Below, piece by piece: positions 16,576 through 26,005 of a DNA stretch of 64,000 nt; position 1 is the first letter of the stretch; each line of letters opens with the position of its first letter. This stretch comes from DAOTWP01 sp034435675. GTDB taxonomy: Bacteria; Chloroflexota; Anaerolineae; Aggregatilineales; Phototrophicaceae. The position numbers and the translations under genes were made by a program. The notes beneath the pieces are model-generated. The model worked only from the letters and a program-made list of their open reading frames with translations. It did not search any database and was not told the DNA's origin. The stretch covers positions 13,881 through 77,880 of the forward strand of contig DAOTWP010000155.1 of the NCBI GenBank assembly GCA_034435675.1, read 5' to 3'.

Positions 16576-18537
16576 ATGGTCGAAAAACGGATGATCCGCA
16601 AAATACTGATTGCCAATCGCGGCGAAATCGCCTGCCGCATTGCGCGCACCTGCCACAAAATGGGTATCAGCACGGTTGCGGTCTACAGCGATGCCGACGC
16701 CAACGCGCTGCACACCACAGTCTGTGACGAGGCGGTGCATCTGGGTGGCAGCGCCGCAGCCGAAAGCTATCTGAATGTCGAAAAACTGTTGGCTGCTGCC
16801 CAGCGCACTGGTGCAGATGCACTACACCCCGGCTACGGCTTCCTTGCCGAAAACGCCGCGTTCGCCCGCGCCGTGATTGACGCCGGGCTGATCTTCATTG
16901 GACCGCCGCCGGACGCTATCGAAGCGATGGGACGCAAACGTGAGGCAAAGCTGCTGCTCAAGGGCATTCCCGGCGTCCCCGGTTATACCGGCAGCGACCA
17001 ATCCGACGAGGCACTGACCCGCGCTGCGCAGGAAATCGGCTTCCCGATTATGGTCAAGGCATCGGCAGGCGGGGGCGGCAAGGGCATGCGCCAGGTCAGC
17101 AGCCTTGAAGACCTGCCCGCCGCGCTTGCGGCTGCCCGGCGCGAGGCGAAACAGGCATTCGGCGACGATACCCTGCTGCTGGAACAGGTCGTGCGCAACC
17201 CGCGTCATGTCGAAATCCAGATTTTCGGCGACCAGCAGGGCAATGTCATCGCGCTCGGTGAACGTGAATGCACGATCCAGCGGCGGCACCAGAAAATCGT
17301 GGAGGAAACGCCTTCCACCGCACTGGACGACGACCTGCGCCAGCGCATGTGTGACGCGGCAGTGAGCATCGGTAAACAGTTGGGCTACTACAACGCGGGA
17401 ACGATTGAGTTTCTGGTGGACGACGAACGCGAGTTCTACTTTATGGAGATGAACACGCGCTTACAGGTCGAACACCCGGTCACTGAAGAAGTTACCGACC
17501 TCGACCTTGTGCGTATGCAGATTATGGTTGCCGAAGGACACCCCCTGCCAGACATCGAAATCCCGCGCTGGGGGCATGCGATCGAAGTGCGCGTCTATGC
17601 CGAAGACCCGCAGAACGGTTTCCTGCCGGTCACGGGCAGCATCCTGCGCTGGCAGCCGCCGGAGGGCGTGCGCGTGGAGGCAGGCATTCGCAGCGGAGAC
17701 ACCGTCACCGTCCACTATGACCCGATGATCGCCAAAATCATCGCTTACGGCAATCACCGCGACGGCGCTATCCGCCGCCTGGATCGCGCGCTGGCGCAGT
17801 TGCAGTTGATCGGTATACGCAATAACATCGCCTTTTTGCGTCGTGTGCTCATGCACCCGGAACACCTTGCCGGGAAGATCACGACACAGTTCATTGACCA
17901 GCATCCTGAGCTGTTAGAGGAATCCCCCGCGCCGCCCGCCGCCGCGCTGATCGCCGCCGCGCTGGCAAAGACCCCCGCGCAGACCTACTGGCGCAACAAC
18001 CCCAACCACGCCATCCGCCAAACCTTCACCGCTGGCGACACAACGCACACAGTCGCCCTGACACCGCTGGGCGCTGAGGTGTTTCGTGTCAGCATTGATG
18101 GGGATGAAAACAGCCATGAAGTCACCGTCACAGCACGGCAGACCGATGCGCACCACGCTGTAGACCTGACCCTGACACTGGACGGACACCGCCAGAAGCT
18201 CACCGCCATCCCTGGCGCGGGCGACGACTGGTGGGTGCATACACCGGAAGGCACCTATCGTCTGCACTGGCAAACGCCCCTGCCGCTGCCCGGTATGCGC
18301 AAAGAAGCAGCCGGGTCGCTGCGTGCGCCCATGCCAGGGCAGATCGTCAACGTGCTGGTTGAGGTCGGGCAGACGGTTGAACAGGGCGCGGTACTGCTAA
18401 CTCTGGAAGCGATGAAAATGGAACATCGCATTCAGGCGCCCTATGCTGGCACAATTGCCGCGATTCACTATCAGGTGGGACAAACGGTGCAGCAGGACGA
18501 GGTACTCCTCGAATTAGAATCTGCTGAGAATCCGTAA
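16576..18537 (+). CDS. acyl-CoA carboxylase, biotin carboxylase/biotin carrier (alpha) subunit
   Basis: This 653-residue alpha subunit carries biotin carboxylase (residues 1-450: KILIANRGEIACRI, ATP-grasp loop KASAGGGGKGM, EMNTRLQVEHPVTEE), a linker/BT-like region and a C-terminal biotinyl domain with the lysine in LEAMKMEH. It charges biotin with bicarbonate using ATP and hands CO2 to the beta subunit encoded at 10517. Length matches methylcrotonyl-CoA and geranyl-CoA carboxylase alpha chains. The ATG at 16576 has AGAGGAA upstream and follows the hydratase stop by one base. In-frame codons back to 16456 overlap the hydratase and are rejected. It is the last gene of the operon and is followed by a hairpin. 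Confidence 0.92.
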   Translation: MVEKRMIRKILIANRGEIACRIARTCHKMGISTVAVYSDADANALHTTVCDEAVHLGGSAAAESYLNVEKLLAAAQRTGADALHPGYGFLAENAAFARAVIDAGLIFIGPPPDAIEAMGRKREAKLLLKGIPGVPGYTGSDQSDEALTRAAQEIGFPIMVKASAGGGGKGMRQVSSLEDLPAALAAARREAKQAFGDDTLLLEQVVRNPRHVEIQIFGDQQGNVIALGERECTIQRRHQKIVEETPSTALDDDLRQRMCDAAVSIGKQLGYYNAGTIEFLVDDEREFYFMEMNTRLQVEHPVTEEVTDLDLVRMQIMVAEGHPLPDIEIPRWGHAIEVRVYAEDPQNGFLPVTGSILRWQPPEGVRVEAGIRSGDTVTVHYDPMIAKIIAYGNHRDGAIRRLDRALAQLQLIGIRNNIAFLRRVLMHPEHLAGKITTQFIDQHPELLEESPAPPAAALIAAALAKTPAQTYWRNNPNHAIRQTFTAGDTTHTVALTPLGAEVFRVSIDGDENSHEVTVTARQTDAHHAVDLTLTLDGHRQKLTAIPGAGDDWWVHTPEGTYRLHWQTPLPLPGMRKEAAGSLRAPMPGQIVNVLVEVGQTVEQGAVLLTLEAMKMEHRIQAPYAGTIAAIHYQVGQTVQQDEVLLELESAENP

Positions 18538-18552
18538 TCTGACGCTTTTATC

Positions 18553-18577
18553 CGGGGCGACCTGTCGGATCGCCCCG
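18553..18577 (+). terminator. hairpin after the acyl-CoA operon
   Basis: CGGGGCGA (18553-18560) and TCGCCCCG (18570-18577) form eight uninterrupted pairs with a 9-base loop, 16 bases after the stop codon. No T-run follows, so it may be a weak terminator or a 3'-end stabiliser. Confidence 0.5.
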
Positions 18578-18743
18578 CACACCTGGTTACAGGCAAACGG
18601 ACACCCCACAATGACAATTTACCCTATCTTCAGCCCGCGCCGCACGCTGCCGCTGCTGCTCATGACGCCTTTCGCCCGCAGCAGCATTTATGGGTAGAAT
18701 GTAAGTTCGATTACAGAGTGCCAGCAAATTGGCGCTATGCTTG

Positions 18744-18749
18744 TATAAT
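18744..18749 (+). promoter_or_regulatory. -10 box upstream of the peptide ABC importer
   Basis: A perfect TATAAT lies in the 440-base gene-free stretch 18538-18977. Just upstream, GCCA-N6-TGGC (about 18720-18733) forms a small inverted repeat near the -35 position and could be an operator. The 200-base leader downstream shows no riboswitch I recognise. Confidence 0.4.
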
Positions 18750-18977
18750 ACTGGTGGATAACCGCATTCAAACATCACATTTACCTCGCTGTGGATGACA
18801 GTGCGCCGGGCATGTGATGGGCATACGATGGCATTCGAGAATGCATCCAGTGCCGGTTATCCGCGAACCTGCAAGCGGGCAAACCTGGCAGCATGCTGCC
18901 AACACCGTTTGCTCTCGCCGTTCTGCTGCCGGCTTGCCGGTACGCATCTGCATTTACCCGGTACCTCAGGAGGAACG

Positions 18978-20546
18978 ATGAATAGGATCACCCGACTTCC
19001 CCGCAGCAGCGCAGTCAGCGTTGCGGGACGCCTGCTCGTGCTGCTGCTGCTGCTCGCCCTGGTCGGCAGTGTCAGCGCCCAGAGCGCCTCGAATGTCCTG
19101 CGTGTGGGCATGGAAGCGCCGGTTGAACTTGATCCGGCACTGGGCACCAATGACCCCGAAACCGCCATCAACCGCGCGATTTACGATTATCTGGTTGAGG
19201 TTGCGCCGGATGGCACTATCCTCAATGACCTCGCTCAGAACTACGTCATCAGCGACGACGGACTGACCTACACCTTTACTCTGGTGGCGGGTGCCACCTT
19301 CCACGACGGTTCTGCCTTCAGCTCGGCAGATGTGGTCTACACATTTAACCGCCTTGTCGAGGTTGGCTCCCCGGCAACGCGCCTGCTGGGCGATTTTCAG
19401 GTGAGCGCGCCGGATGCCAGCACAGTCGTTTTCACGCTGGCAGCGCCGAATGCGGATTTCATCTATGGTGTCGCTTCACGCTTCGCGCTGATCGTCAAGG
19501 ATGGCGCGACCGATGTGAATCTTGTCGCAGAAGGCGCTAACCCCTTTGTCAACTTCAACGGCACTGGTCCGTTCATCCTCGCCGAACTGACCAGCGAACG
19601 CGCCACCTTTGTTGCCAACGAAAATTACTGGATCGAAGGGCAGCCCGCGCTGGATGGGCTGGAATTCTATTTCATCAACGACAGCGTGCAGCAGATTGAT
19701 ATTCTTCTGGATGGCGACCTGGACCTGATCTACAAAGTCCCGATTGGTCAGATTGACCGGCTGGAAGGCGTGGAAGGCATCAGCGTGCTGAGCATTGCCA
19801 CCAGCCAGCACCCGGTTGTGCGCCTGCGCACGGACGAGGGCTTCGCCGGGGCGGATGCGCGCGTGCTTCAGGCGTTCAAGTACGCGACAGACCGCGAATT
19901 CCTGAATGACCTGCTGCTCGATGGTCTGGGCGTCGTGGGCAACAATGACCCGATTGCCCCCGTCTACGGTGATTTCTACACCCCGTATGACGGGATCGAA
20001 TACGATCCGGAACGCGCCTGCGAACTGCTGAGCGATGCAGGCATCGGCACGTATGAAGGCACGCTCTATGCGCCAAATGTCTTTGAATATGCGGACCTCG
20101 CCGCTGCTCTGGCGGCAATGTGGCAGGATGGCTGCATCAATGTGGATGTTCAGGTACTCGAAGCTGGTCTGTACTACGACGACAGCAATGAGATTAACTA
20201 TCTGGATGTTGAGCTGGGCATCACCGGCTGGGGCGCACGCCCGACCCCACAGTTGTTCTTCCAGGAAGCGTATGTTACCGCCGCGCTGCCGGAAAACGGC
20301 GGGTTCAACGAGAGCCGCTTCAGTGATCCTGAAGTTGATGCACTGGTCGCACAGGCGGCAGTTACCCCCGATACGGATGCACGCCGCGCCATCTACGCGG
20401 AACTGACGCGCATCTTCGACGAACGTGGACCGCTCATCATCCCCTACTTCGCGCCGCTGATTGGTGCCGCGCATGAGGGGGTTGGCGGGCTGCAAGTCGC
20501 GCCGTTCCCCGGCTTAACCGATTTCCGCACGGTGACCCTGGGCTAA
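18978..20546 (+). CDS. ABC importer substrate-binding protein, family 5 (oligopeptide/nickel type)
   Basis: This is a 522-residue extracytoplasmic binding protein. A signal sequence with a leucine-rich core ends SVSAQ near residue 34. There is no lipobox cysteine, which is unusual for a presumed monoderm unless it is anchored otherwise. The mature part has the family-5 pattern: VGMEAPVELDPALG at the start, YTFTLVAGATFHDGS, SSADVVYTFNRL and FNGTGPFILAE. Ligands of this family are oligopeptides, nickel complexes or sugars. The ATG is chosen by AGGAGG eight bases upstream. Permeases and ATPase follow in the same direction after a strong hairpin. Confidence 0.88.
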   Translation: MNRITRLPRSSAVSVAGRLLVLLLLLALVGSVSAQSASNVLRVGMEAPVELDPALGTNDPETAINRAIYDYLVEVAPDGTILNDLAQNYVISDDGLTYTFTLVAGATFHDGSAFSSADVVYTFNRLVEVGSPATRLLGDFQVSAPDASTVVFTLAAPNADFIYGVASRFALIVKDGATDVNLVAEGANPFVNFNGTGPFILAELTSERATFVANENYWIEGQPALDGLEFYFINDSVQQIDILLDGDLDLIYKVPIGQIDRLEGVEGISVLSIATSQHPVVRLRTDEGFAGADARVLQAFKYATDREFLNDLLLDGLGVVGNNDPIAPVYGDFYTPYDGIEYDPERACELLSDAGIGTYEGTLYAPNVFEYADLAAALAAMWQDGCINVDVQVLEAGLYYDDSNEINYLDVELGITGWGARPTPQLFFQEAYVTAALPENGGFNESRFSDPEVDALVAQAAVTPDTDARRAIYAELTRIFDERGPLIIPYFAPLIGAAHEGVGGLQVAPFPGLTDFRTVTLG

Positions 20547-20560
20547 GCTGGTGACCTTCG

Positions 20561-20589
20561 CAGGGGTGTGGTGTGCTGCCGCGCCCCTG
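20561..20589 (+). promoter_or_regulatory. intercistronic hairpin between binding protein and permease
   Basis: Arms 20561-20572 and 20578-20589 pair over 12 positions (including three G-U pairs) around a 5-base loop. The core is CAGGGG with CCCCTG. It begins 14 bases after the binding-protein stop. Such hairpins let the binding protein be made in excess of the membrane parts by stopping some transcripts or protecting the 5' segment. Confidence 0.6.
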
Positions 20590-20626
20590 TCTGCTGCTGT
20601 TCATTCAGATAGAAAATCGCTGCGTA

Positions 20627-21625
20627 ATGACCCCGACAACCCCCAAAGTAGCTGCGCAGCAGCGCCAGACGCGCAAGAACAACTGGCGCATCGCCCTTGC
20701 GCAGTTCTGGAAGCTGCTTGCCGCACGACGCTTATCGCTGCTGGGCACACTTGTTTCTGCCGCATTCGTGCTGCTGGCGCTGTTTGGACCCATGCTTGCG
20801 CCCTATGACTATGACACAATCATTGGCGGGGCAAAAGAACAACCGCCGAATATCGGCTACCCCCTGGGGGCAGCGCGCCTGCCAGATACGCTGCTGCTGC
20901 CCGCGCACGTCGGCACTGAAATCCTGAACACTGCACGGATCATGCCAAATCTGGGGCATCTGTTTGGCACCGACCGGTTGGGGCGCGATGTCTTCAGCCG
21001 CGTGCTGTGGGGCGCGCGGGACATCATCCTGCTGCCCGGCATTGCCACTGCGCTGGCGGTCATGCTCGGCACCGTGTCAGGGCTGGCGCTAGGATACTTC
21101 GGCGGCTGGTTTGACGAAATTGTTTCGCGCGCGCTGGACACCCTGCTGGCGATCCCTGCGCTGGTGCTGGCGCTGGTGATACTGGGTATGTTCGGCGCGT
21201 CCACGCTCAGCCTGATTATTGTCATTGTGCTGCTGTATACGCCCATCGTTACGCGGGTGATCCGCAGCGCGGCGCTGAACCTGCGCGGCAGCGGTTTTGT
21301 CGAGGCGGCGCGACTGCGCGGGGAGCGTGTGGTTTACATCCTGTTCCGCGAAATCCTGCCGAGCGTGCTGCCCGCACTGGTCGTTGAGGCAGCACTGCGC
21401 TTTTCGTATGCCATCTTCCTCACCGCGTCGCTGGGCTTTCTGGGGCTGGGTGTACAGCCACCTACGCCGGACTGGGGGCTGATGGTCAACGAGGCGCGCG
21501 ACAACTTCACGCGCACGCCGTGGGAATTGTGGTTCCCGGCACTTGCCATTGCTTTGCTGGTGATTGGCGTTAACCTGATGTCTGACGGACTGCGGCGGAT
21601 CTTCCGCTATGAAGGGATGTTATGA
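20627..21625 (+). CDS. ABC importer permease (DppC-like)
   Basis: This 332-residue inner-membrane permease has a DppC/OppC layout: a cytoplasmic lead, one membrane segment (SLLGTLVSAAFVLLALFGPM), a long external loop with FGTDRLGRDVFSRVLWGARD, then five more segments. The ATPase-contacting loop reads VEAARLRGERVVYILFREILP. I chose the ATG at 20627. Upstream in-frame codons from 20573 overlap the hairpin. The stop overlaps the next start in ATGA. Confidence 0.9.
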   Translation: MTPTTPKVAAQQRQTRKNNWRIALAQFWKLLAARRLSLLGTLVSAAFVLLALFGPMLAPYDYDTIIGGAKEQPPNIGYPLGAARLPDTLLLPAHVGTEILNTARIMPNLGHLFGTDRLGRDVFSRVLWGARDIILLPGIATALAVMLGTVSGLALGYFGGWFDEIVSRALDTLLAIPALVLALVILGMFGASTLSLIIVIVLLYTPIVTRVIRSAALNLRGSGFVEAARLRGERVVYILFREILPSVLPALVVEAALRFSYAIFLTASLGFLGLGVQPPTPDWGLMVNEARDNFTRTPWELWFPALAIALLVIGVNLMSDGLRRIFRYEGML

Positions 21626-23724
21626 GGGATCAGCCTGCACCGGTCATCGCGGCTCACGGACTGTTCATTGACTACCGGCTGAAAGACCGCTGGTTGAACG
21701 CGATCCATAATGTTTCACTGACCATTGAGCCGGGGGAAATTCACGGGCTGGTCGGTGAAAGTGGCAGCGGCAAAAGCACGCTGGCGCTGGCGTTAATGCG
21801 CTATATGGCGGGCAACGCACGGATTGCCGCCGGGGATATCCTGTTTGACGGCGAAAACCTGGTCAACAAAAGTGATGCCGATATGCGGCGACTGTGGGGC
21901 GACCGTATGGCGCTGGTGCCGCAAAATCCGCTGGCGGCGCTCAACCCATCGTACACGATTGGCGAACAAATCGCGGAAGTGCTGCGCCAGCATGCCGGGC
22001 TGCCCCCCCGTGCGGCACGCCAGCGTGTCGAAGAAATGCTGGATCGTGTCCGTATTCCCGACCCGCGTGCCATTGCCCGGCGTTATCCGCACCAGCTCAG
22101 CGGGGGTATGCAGCAGCGCGTGACGATTGCGATGGCACTGTGTACCAGCCCGCGCCTGCTGGTACTGGACGAACCGACCACCGCGCTGGATGTGACGACC
22201 CAGGCGGTGATTCTCGATCTGTTTCGGGATCTGATCCGCGAAAATGCCGGGGCAGCATTATACGTGTCACACAACCTGGGCACTGTCGCGCAGTTGTGTG
22301 ACCGCATCACCGTGCTTTACGGCGGGGAAGTGATGGCAAGCGGTCCGGTGCACGCGATCTATGCCAGCTCGATACACCCGTACACCATGGGCTTGCTGGC
22401 GAGTATCCCGCGCCGCCAGCAGGCGCAGTTGCAGGAGACGCGCCTGCCTACGATTGAAGGCATTGCTCCATCGCTGGCGGAACGCAGCGCGGGCTGTGTC
22501 TTCGCGCCGCGCTGCCCGCTGGCGTCCGAGGCGCATGGCTGTTTTACCGTGAAACCCCGCGCCGAAGCTGTAGATGCGGCGCGCGTCGTCGCCTGTCACC
22601 GCTGGCGCGAAATCAGCAGCGATACGGTAAAGCTGAAGACTGAGCCAGAGCAAAAACTGGACAGCGCGCCACCGCGGGCAGGCTATGTGCTGGAAGCGCA
22701 GAACATTCGCAAGCGCTTCGGCAGTCATACCCTGCTTAGCCGCCTGACGGGTGATGGTTCCAATTTTGTGCAGGCGGTGGATGACGTCAGCCTGCGGATT
22801 CGCCAGCGTTCTACACTGGGGCTGGTGGGCGAAAGCGGCAGCGGCAAAAGCACACTGGCGCGGGTCATTGTGGCGCTGGCGGCGGCGGATAGTGGCGAAA
22901 TCGCGCTGTGTGAGGCGCAGATTCCCAACACGCTGGCAGCACGCAGCAAAGACGTTTTGCGCAATCTGCAAATGGTCTTTCAAAATCCGAACGACGCGCT
23001 AAACCCTTACACGCCCATCGGGCAGGCGCTGGTTCGCACCATCATGCAGCTCAGCAGCCCCCGCCCCACACGCCAGCAGGCACGCGAACGGGCGCTGGAA
23101 CTGCTTGACGCAGTACGCCTGACGCCGGATTATCTGGAGCGCTACCCCAACGAACTCAGCGGCGGCGAAAAGCAGCGGATTGCCATCGCCCGCGCCTTTG
23201 CTGCGAACCCGGCGCTGGTGGTTGCGGATGAACCGACATCCTCACTGGATGTGTCCGTGCAGGCGGTTATTCTCAACCTGCTCAAAGACCTGCGTGCGCA
23301 GGAGGGGGCATCCTACCTGCTGATCTCGCACGATCTGGATGTGATTACCTACCTTGCTGACTGGATCGCTGTGCTGTATCTAGGGCAGATCGTTGAGGTG
23401 GGTGATACCCATGATGTCTACAACGTGCCGTCGCACCCCTATACCGAGGCGCTGCTCTCGGCAATTCCTGAACCCGACCCGACCCGCCAGCCCGGACATA
23501 TCCGCCTGACGGGCGATGTCCCCAGCGCCAGCCGCATCCCGCCGGGCTGTCGCTTTCACACGCGCTGCCCGCGCTTTCTGGGGGACATCTGCAAAACGCA
23601 GGAACCTCCCTGGCGCGACGCCGGAGATGGTCATTTTATTCGCTGCCATATCCCGGTCGAGGAGTTGTCCGTGCTTCAGCAGACGAATGGCAGCAGCCAG
23701 CCACAGGAGCAGCAGAGGTCATGA
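21622..23724 (+). CDS. fused double ATPase of the peptide ABC importer (DppD-DppF in one chain)
   Basis: This 700-residue protein has two complete ABC ATPase domains. The first spans about residues 8-260 (GESGSGKST, LSGGMQQR, VLDEPTTALD) and is followed by the oligopeptide-transporter C-terminal cysteine region (CVFAPRCPLA). The second spans about 355-610 (GESGSGKST, LSGGEKQR, VADEPTSSLD) with its own CRFHTRCPRF tail. It powers transport through the permeases on either side. In most bacteria these are two genes, and here they are fused. ATGA overlaps at both ends tie it to the permease genes. Confidence 0.92.
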   Translation: MRDQPAPVIAAHGLFIDYRLKDRWLNAIHNVSLTIEPGEIHGLVGESGSGKSTLALALMRYMAGNARIAAGDILFDGENLVNKSDADMRRLWGDRMALVPQNPLAALNPSYTIGEQIAEVLRQHAGLPPRAARQRVEEMLDRVRIPDPRAIARRYPHQLSGGMQQRVTIAMALCTSPRLLVLDEPTTALDVTTQAVILDLFRDLIRENAGAALYVSHNLGTVAQLCDRITVLYGGEVMASGPVHAIYASSIHPYTMGLLASIPRRQQAQLQETRLPTIEGIAPSLAERSAGCVFAPRCPLASEAHGCFTVKPRAEAVDAARVVACHRWREISSDTVKLKTEPEQKLDSAPPRAGYVLEAQNIRKRFGSHTLLSRLTGDGSNFVQAVDDVSLRIRQRSTLGLVGESGSGKSTLARVIVALAAADSGEIALCEAQIPNTLAARSKDVLRNLQMVFQNPNDALNPYTPIGQALVRTIMQLSSPRPTRQQARERALELLDAVRLTPDYLERYPNELSGGEKQRIAIARAFAANPALVVADEPTSSLDVSVQAVILNLLKDLRAQEGASYLLISHDLDVITYLADWIAVLYLGQIVEVGDTHDVYNVPSHPYTEALLSAIPEPDPTRQPGHIRLTGDVPSASRIPPGCRFHTRCPRFLGDICKTQEPPWRDAGDGHFIRCHIPVEELSVLQQTNGSSQPQEQQRS

Positions 23725-24674
23725 TCCGTTTTCTCATCCGCCGCACATTCCTGCTCGTCATCACGCTGTTGATCGCCTCGATCACGATTTTCGCGCTGAC
23801 CATGCTGCTGCCCGGTGATGTCGCCAAACAAACGCTGGGGCGTGATGCCACCGAAGAAGCGCTGGCAGCACGCCGCGCAGAGCTGGGGCTGGATCGTCCT
23901 GTGCCGGAGCAGTATGTCAACTGGCTGGGCGGCTTCCTGATGGGCAACTGGGGCAGATCATTCAATACCGGCAGACCCCCGGTGCGCCCGCTGGTGCTCG
24001 ATGCAACGGCGAATTCGCTGGGACTGGCGCTGTTTACACTGCTGGTCGCTATTCCGCTGGCGGTGGTGCTGGGGGTGCTGGCGGCGCTGAATGAGGACAA
24101 ATGGATTGACAGCGCGGTGTCCATCTTTTCGCTGGCGGTGGTTGGGCTGCCGGAATTCGTGACCGCGCTGGTACTCATCAATGGTGTGGCGTTGGGAATT
24201 GAAGCGCTGGGACTGCCCGCCAGTTCGATGATTTCGCCGGGTGATACGTTCGGTGAACGGCTGCGACTGCTGCTGCTGCCCGCGATTACGGCGACGTTTG
24301 TGCTGCTGGGTTACATTGCCCGCATGACCCGCGCGGGCGTGCTGGACGAACTGAATAAACCTTACGTGCGCACGGCGATTCTCAAAGGGCTGCCGCGCCG
24401 CGTGGTGATCTTCAAGCATGTGCTGCGCAACGCCATGCTGCCGACCATTACCGTGATTGCCATCAGCTTTGGCTGGCTGATCGGTGGCTTGATTGTGATT
24501 GAAAATGTCTTCACCTACCCTGGTCTGGGCAGCCTGATGGTTGATGCTGTCAAAAGCAAGAACATCCCGGTCATTCAGGCATCGGTGCTGGTGATTGTCT
24601 TCTTCTTCGCGCTGGCAAACCTGCTGGCAGACTTCGCCTATGCGCTGCTGAACCCGCGTATTCGGCTGGAGTAG
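23721..24674 (+). CDS. ABC importer permease (DppB-like)
   Basis: This 317-residue permease begins MIRFLIRRTFLLVITLLIAS, typical of DppB/OppB. It has six membrane segments, the external loop LGLDRPVPEQYVNWLGGFLMG and the ATPase-contacting loop VRTAILKGLPRRVVIFKHVL. Gene order here is binding protein, C-type permease, fused ATPase, B-type permease, instead of the usual A-B-C-D-F. It is the last gene of the unit and is convergent with the GT2 gene 13 bases away. Confidence 0.9.
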   Translation: MIRFLIRRTFLLVITLLIASITIFALTMLLPGDVAKQTLGRDATEEALAARRAELGLDRPVPEQYVNWLGGFLMGNWGRSFNTGRPPVRPLVLDATANSLGLALFTLLVAIPLAVVLGVLAALNEDKWIDSAVSIFSLAVVGLPEFVTALVLINGVALGIEALGLPASSMISPGDTFGERLRLLLLPAITATFVLLGYIARMTRAGVLDELNKPYVRTAILKGLPRRVVIFKHVLRNAMLPTITVIAISFGWLIGGLIVIENVFTYPGLGSLMVDAVKSKNIPVIQASVLVIVFFFALANLLADFAYALLNPRIRLE

Positions 24675-24687
24675 GCAGGCGGCGCGT

Positions 24688-25608
24688 CTACTCCTGTGCC
24701 GTGAACATCAACCGCAGCATGGCAATCTGCTCGGCAATCAAGCCCATCAGGAAGACGATGATGCTGATGGTGATTAGCAGCGGAGGCATATTGCTGAAGC
24801 GGTTTTCGGCGATCAACTGGTACGCACCATAACCGATACCCAGCGCGCCGAACAGCAGACTCAGCGGCAGAAAAATCTTCAGCGGCACGAACAGCACTGC
24901 CATGCGCGTAATGGTCAGTGTAAAGCGCAAGCCATCGCGCAGGGGGCGAATACTGCTCCTGCCACCCTTGCGCGCGGGGGAGACAATCGGTTCATAACGC
25001 ACGCGGAAACCGGAGCGAAACATGGCGATGGTGATTGTCGTCGGGTACGAATAGCGGTTGGGCAGCAGGTAGACAAACTTCTTCAGCATGTTCGATCTGA
25101 CTACGCGAAAGCCGGAGGTCAGGTCTTTGACCGGGTAGCCGACCACGTAGGAGGCGTAGCGGTTAAAGAATGTGTTGGCAAAATTGCGATGCAGTTTGGC
25201 ATCCGAGTCGCGCGTGCGCGCCCCGACGACCATGTCGTAATCGCCGATATACGACACCAGTCGGGGCACATCCGCTGGCGGGTGCTGCCCGTCAGAGTCC
25301 ATCATAACGATAACATCCCCTGTCGCCGCGCGAATGCCGGTCTTGACCGCCGCGCCGTTGCCGATGTTATACGGGTGGCGTAACACGGTAGCGCCATGCT
25401 GCCGCGCCACATCCACCGTATTATCACTGGAACAATCGTCCACCACGATGATCTCGTGATAATCCCCCGTGCTGCGCAGCGCGTCAATGACCTGACCGAT
25501 AATCGCCGCTTCGTTGTAGGCAGGCATGATAATCGAGATGCGCGGTTTGGCACTTGTCTCGGCTGGAGCCGCCGCCGGGGCTGCTTCGGTGAAAGCTGTT
25601 TCGATCAT
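24688..25608 (-). CDS. family 2 glycosyltransferase (polyprenyl-phosphate sugar synthase type)
   Basis: This 306-residue GT-A enzyme follows an Ala/Pro-rich N-terminal tail. The nucleotide-sugar fold shows SIIMPAYNEAAIIGQVID, VVDDCSSDNTVDVA and the metal-binding DSDGQHPP. Two C-terminal hydrophobic segments (about 235-260 and 270-295) would hold it at the membrane. The pattern matches dolichol/undecaprenyl-phosphate mannose or glucose synthases, which make the lipid-linked donors that GT39 enzymes such as those at 1846 and 50688 use. That link is an inference. It is a single gene on the minus strand, diverging from the FmdB gene. Confidence 0.85.
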   Translation of the reverse strand: MIETAFTEAAPAAAPAETSAKPRISIIMPAYNEAAIIGQVIDALRSTGDYHEIIVVDDCSSDNTVDVARQHGATVLRHPYNIGNGAAVKTGIRAATGDVIVMMDSDGQHPPADVPRLVSYIGDYDMVVGARTRDSDAKLHRNFANTFFNRYASYVVGYPVKDLTSGFRVVRSNMLKKFVYLLPNRYSYPTTITIAMFRSGFRVRYEPIVSPARKGGRSSIRPLRDGLRFTLTITRMAVLFVPLKIFLPLSLLFGALGIGYGAYQLIAENRFSNMPPLLITISIIVFLMGLIAEQIAMLRLMFTAQE

Positions 25609-25693
25609 CGTCCACTCTGCCTTTGCTGCTGTGATCCCAACAAAACGTGACGTATTATAGAGAGTATTCGATGAAGATGTGAGGTGCAGCCTT

Positions 25694-26002
25694 ATGCCAT
25701 TGTATGATTACAAGTGCCCCAACTGCGATCACCGCTTTGAGGCACGCCACAGCATCAATGCTGCCGCTCCTGCCTGCCCGCAGTGCGGCTTTGTCGGCGT
25801 CCAGCGCGTCATTACCAGCGCCCCGGCAGTTGCTGGCGGCATTCTGACGCATCCCGGCGACGGTAGACGCGCATCGAAAGAGCAGCTTCGCAGCAAATGG
25901 CAGGAAGAATCGCCCAAACTGCAAAAGAAGCTGGAAGACAAGCTTGGCAAAGACACGGTAGAGCGGTTGGGGGGCGATATTTTCCGCGCCAACAGCGGGT
26001 GA
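25694..26002 (+). CDS. FmdB-family zinc ribbon protein
   Basis: This 102-residue protein has an N-terminal zinc ribbon, MPLYDYKCPNC with a second CPQCG about 27 residues later, the hallmark of the FmdB/CxxC-CxxC regulatory family. A charged helical tail (SKEQLRSKWQEESPKLQ and on) follows. The family's exact role is unclear, perhaps transcriptional regulation. I chose the ATG at 25694 because the family starts MPLYDY. The methyltransferase gene follows after 3 bases. Confidence 0.85.
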   Translation: MPLYDYKCPNCDHRFEARHSINAAAPACPQCGFVGVQRVITSAPAVAGGILTHPGDGRRASKEQLRSKWQEESPKLQKKLEDKLGKDTVERLGGDIFRANSG

Positions 26003-26005
26003 GCA

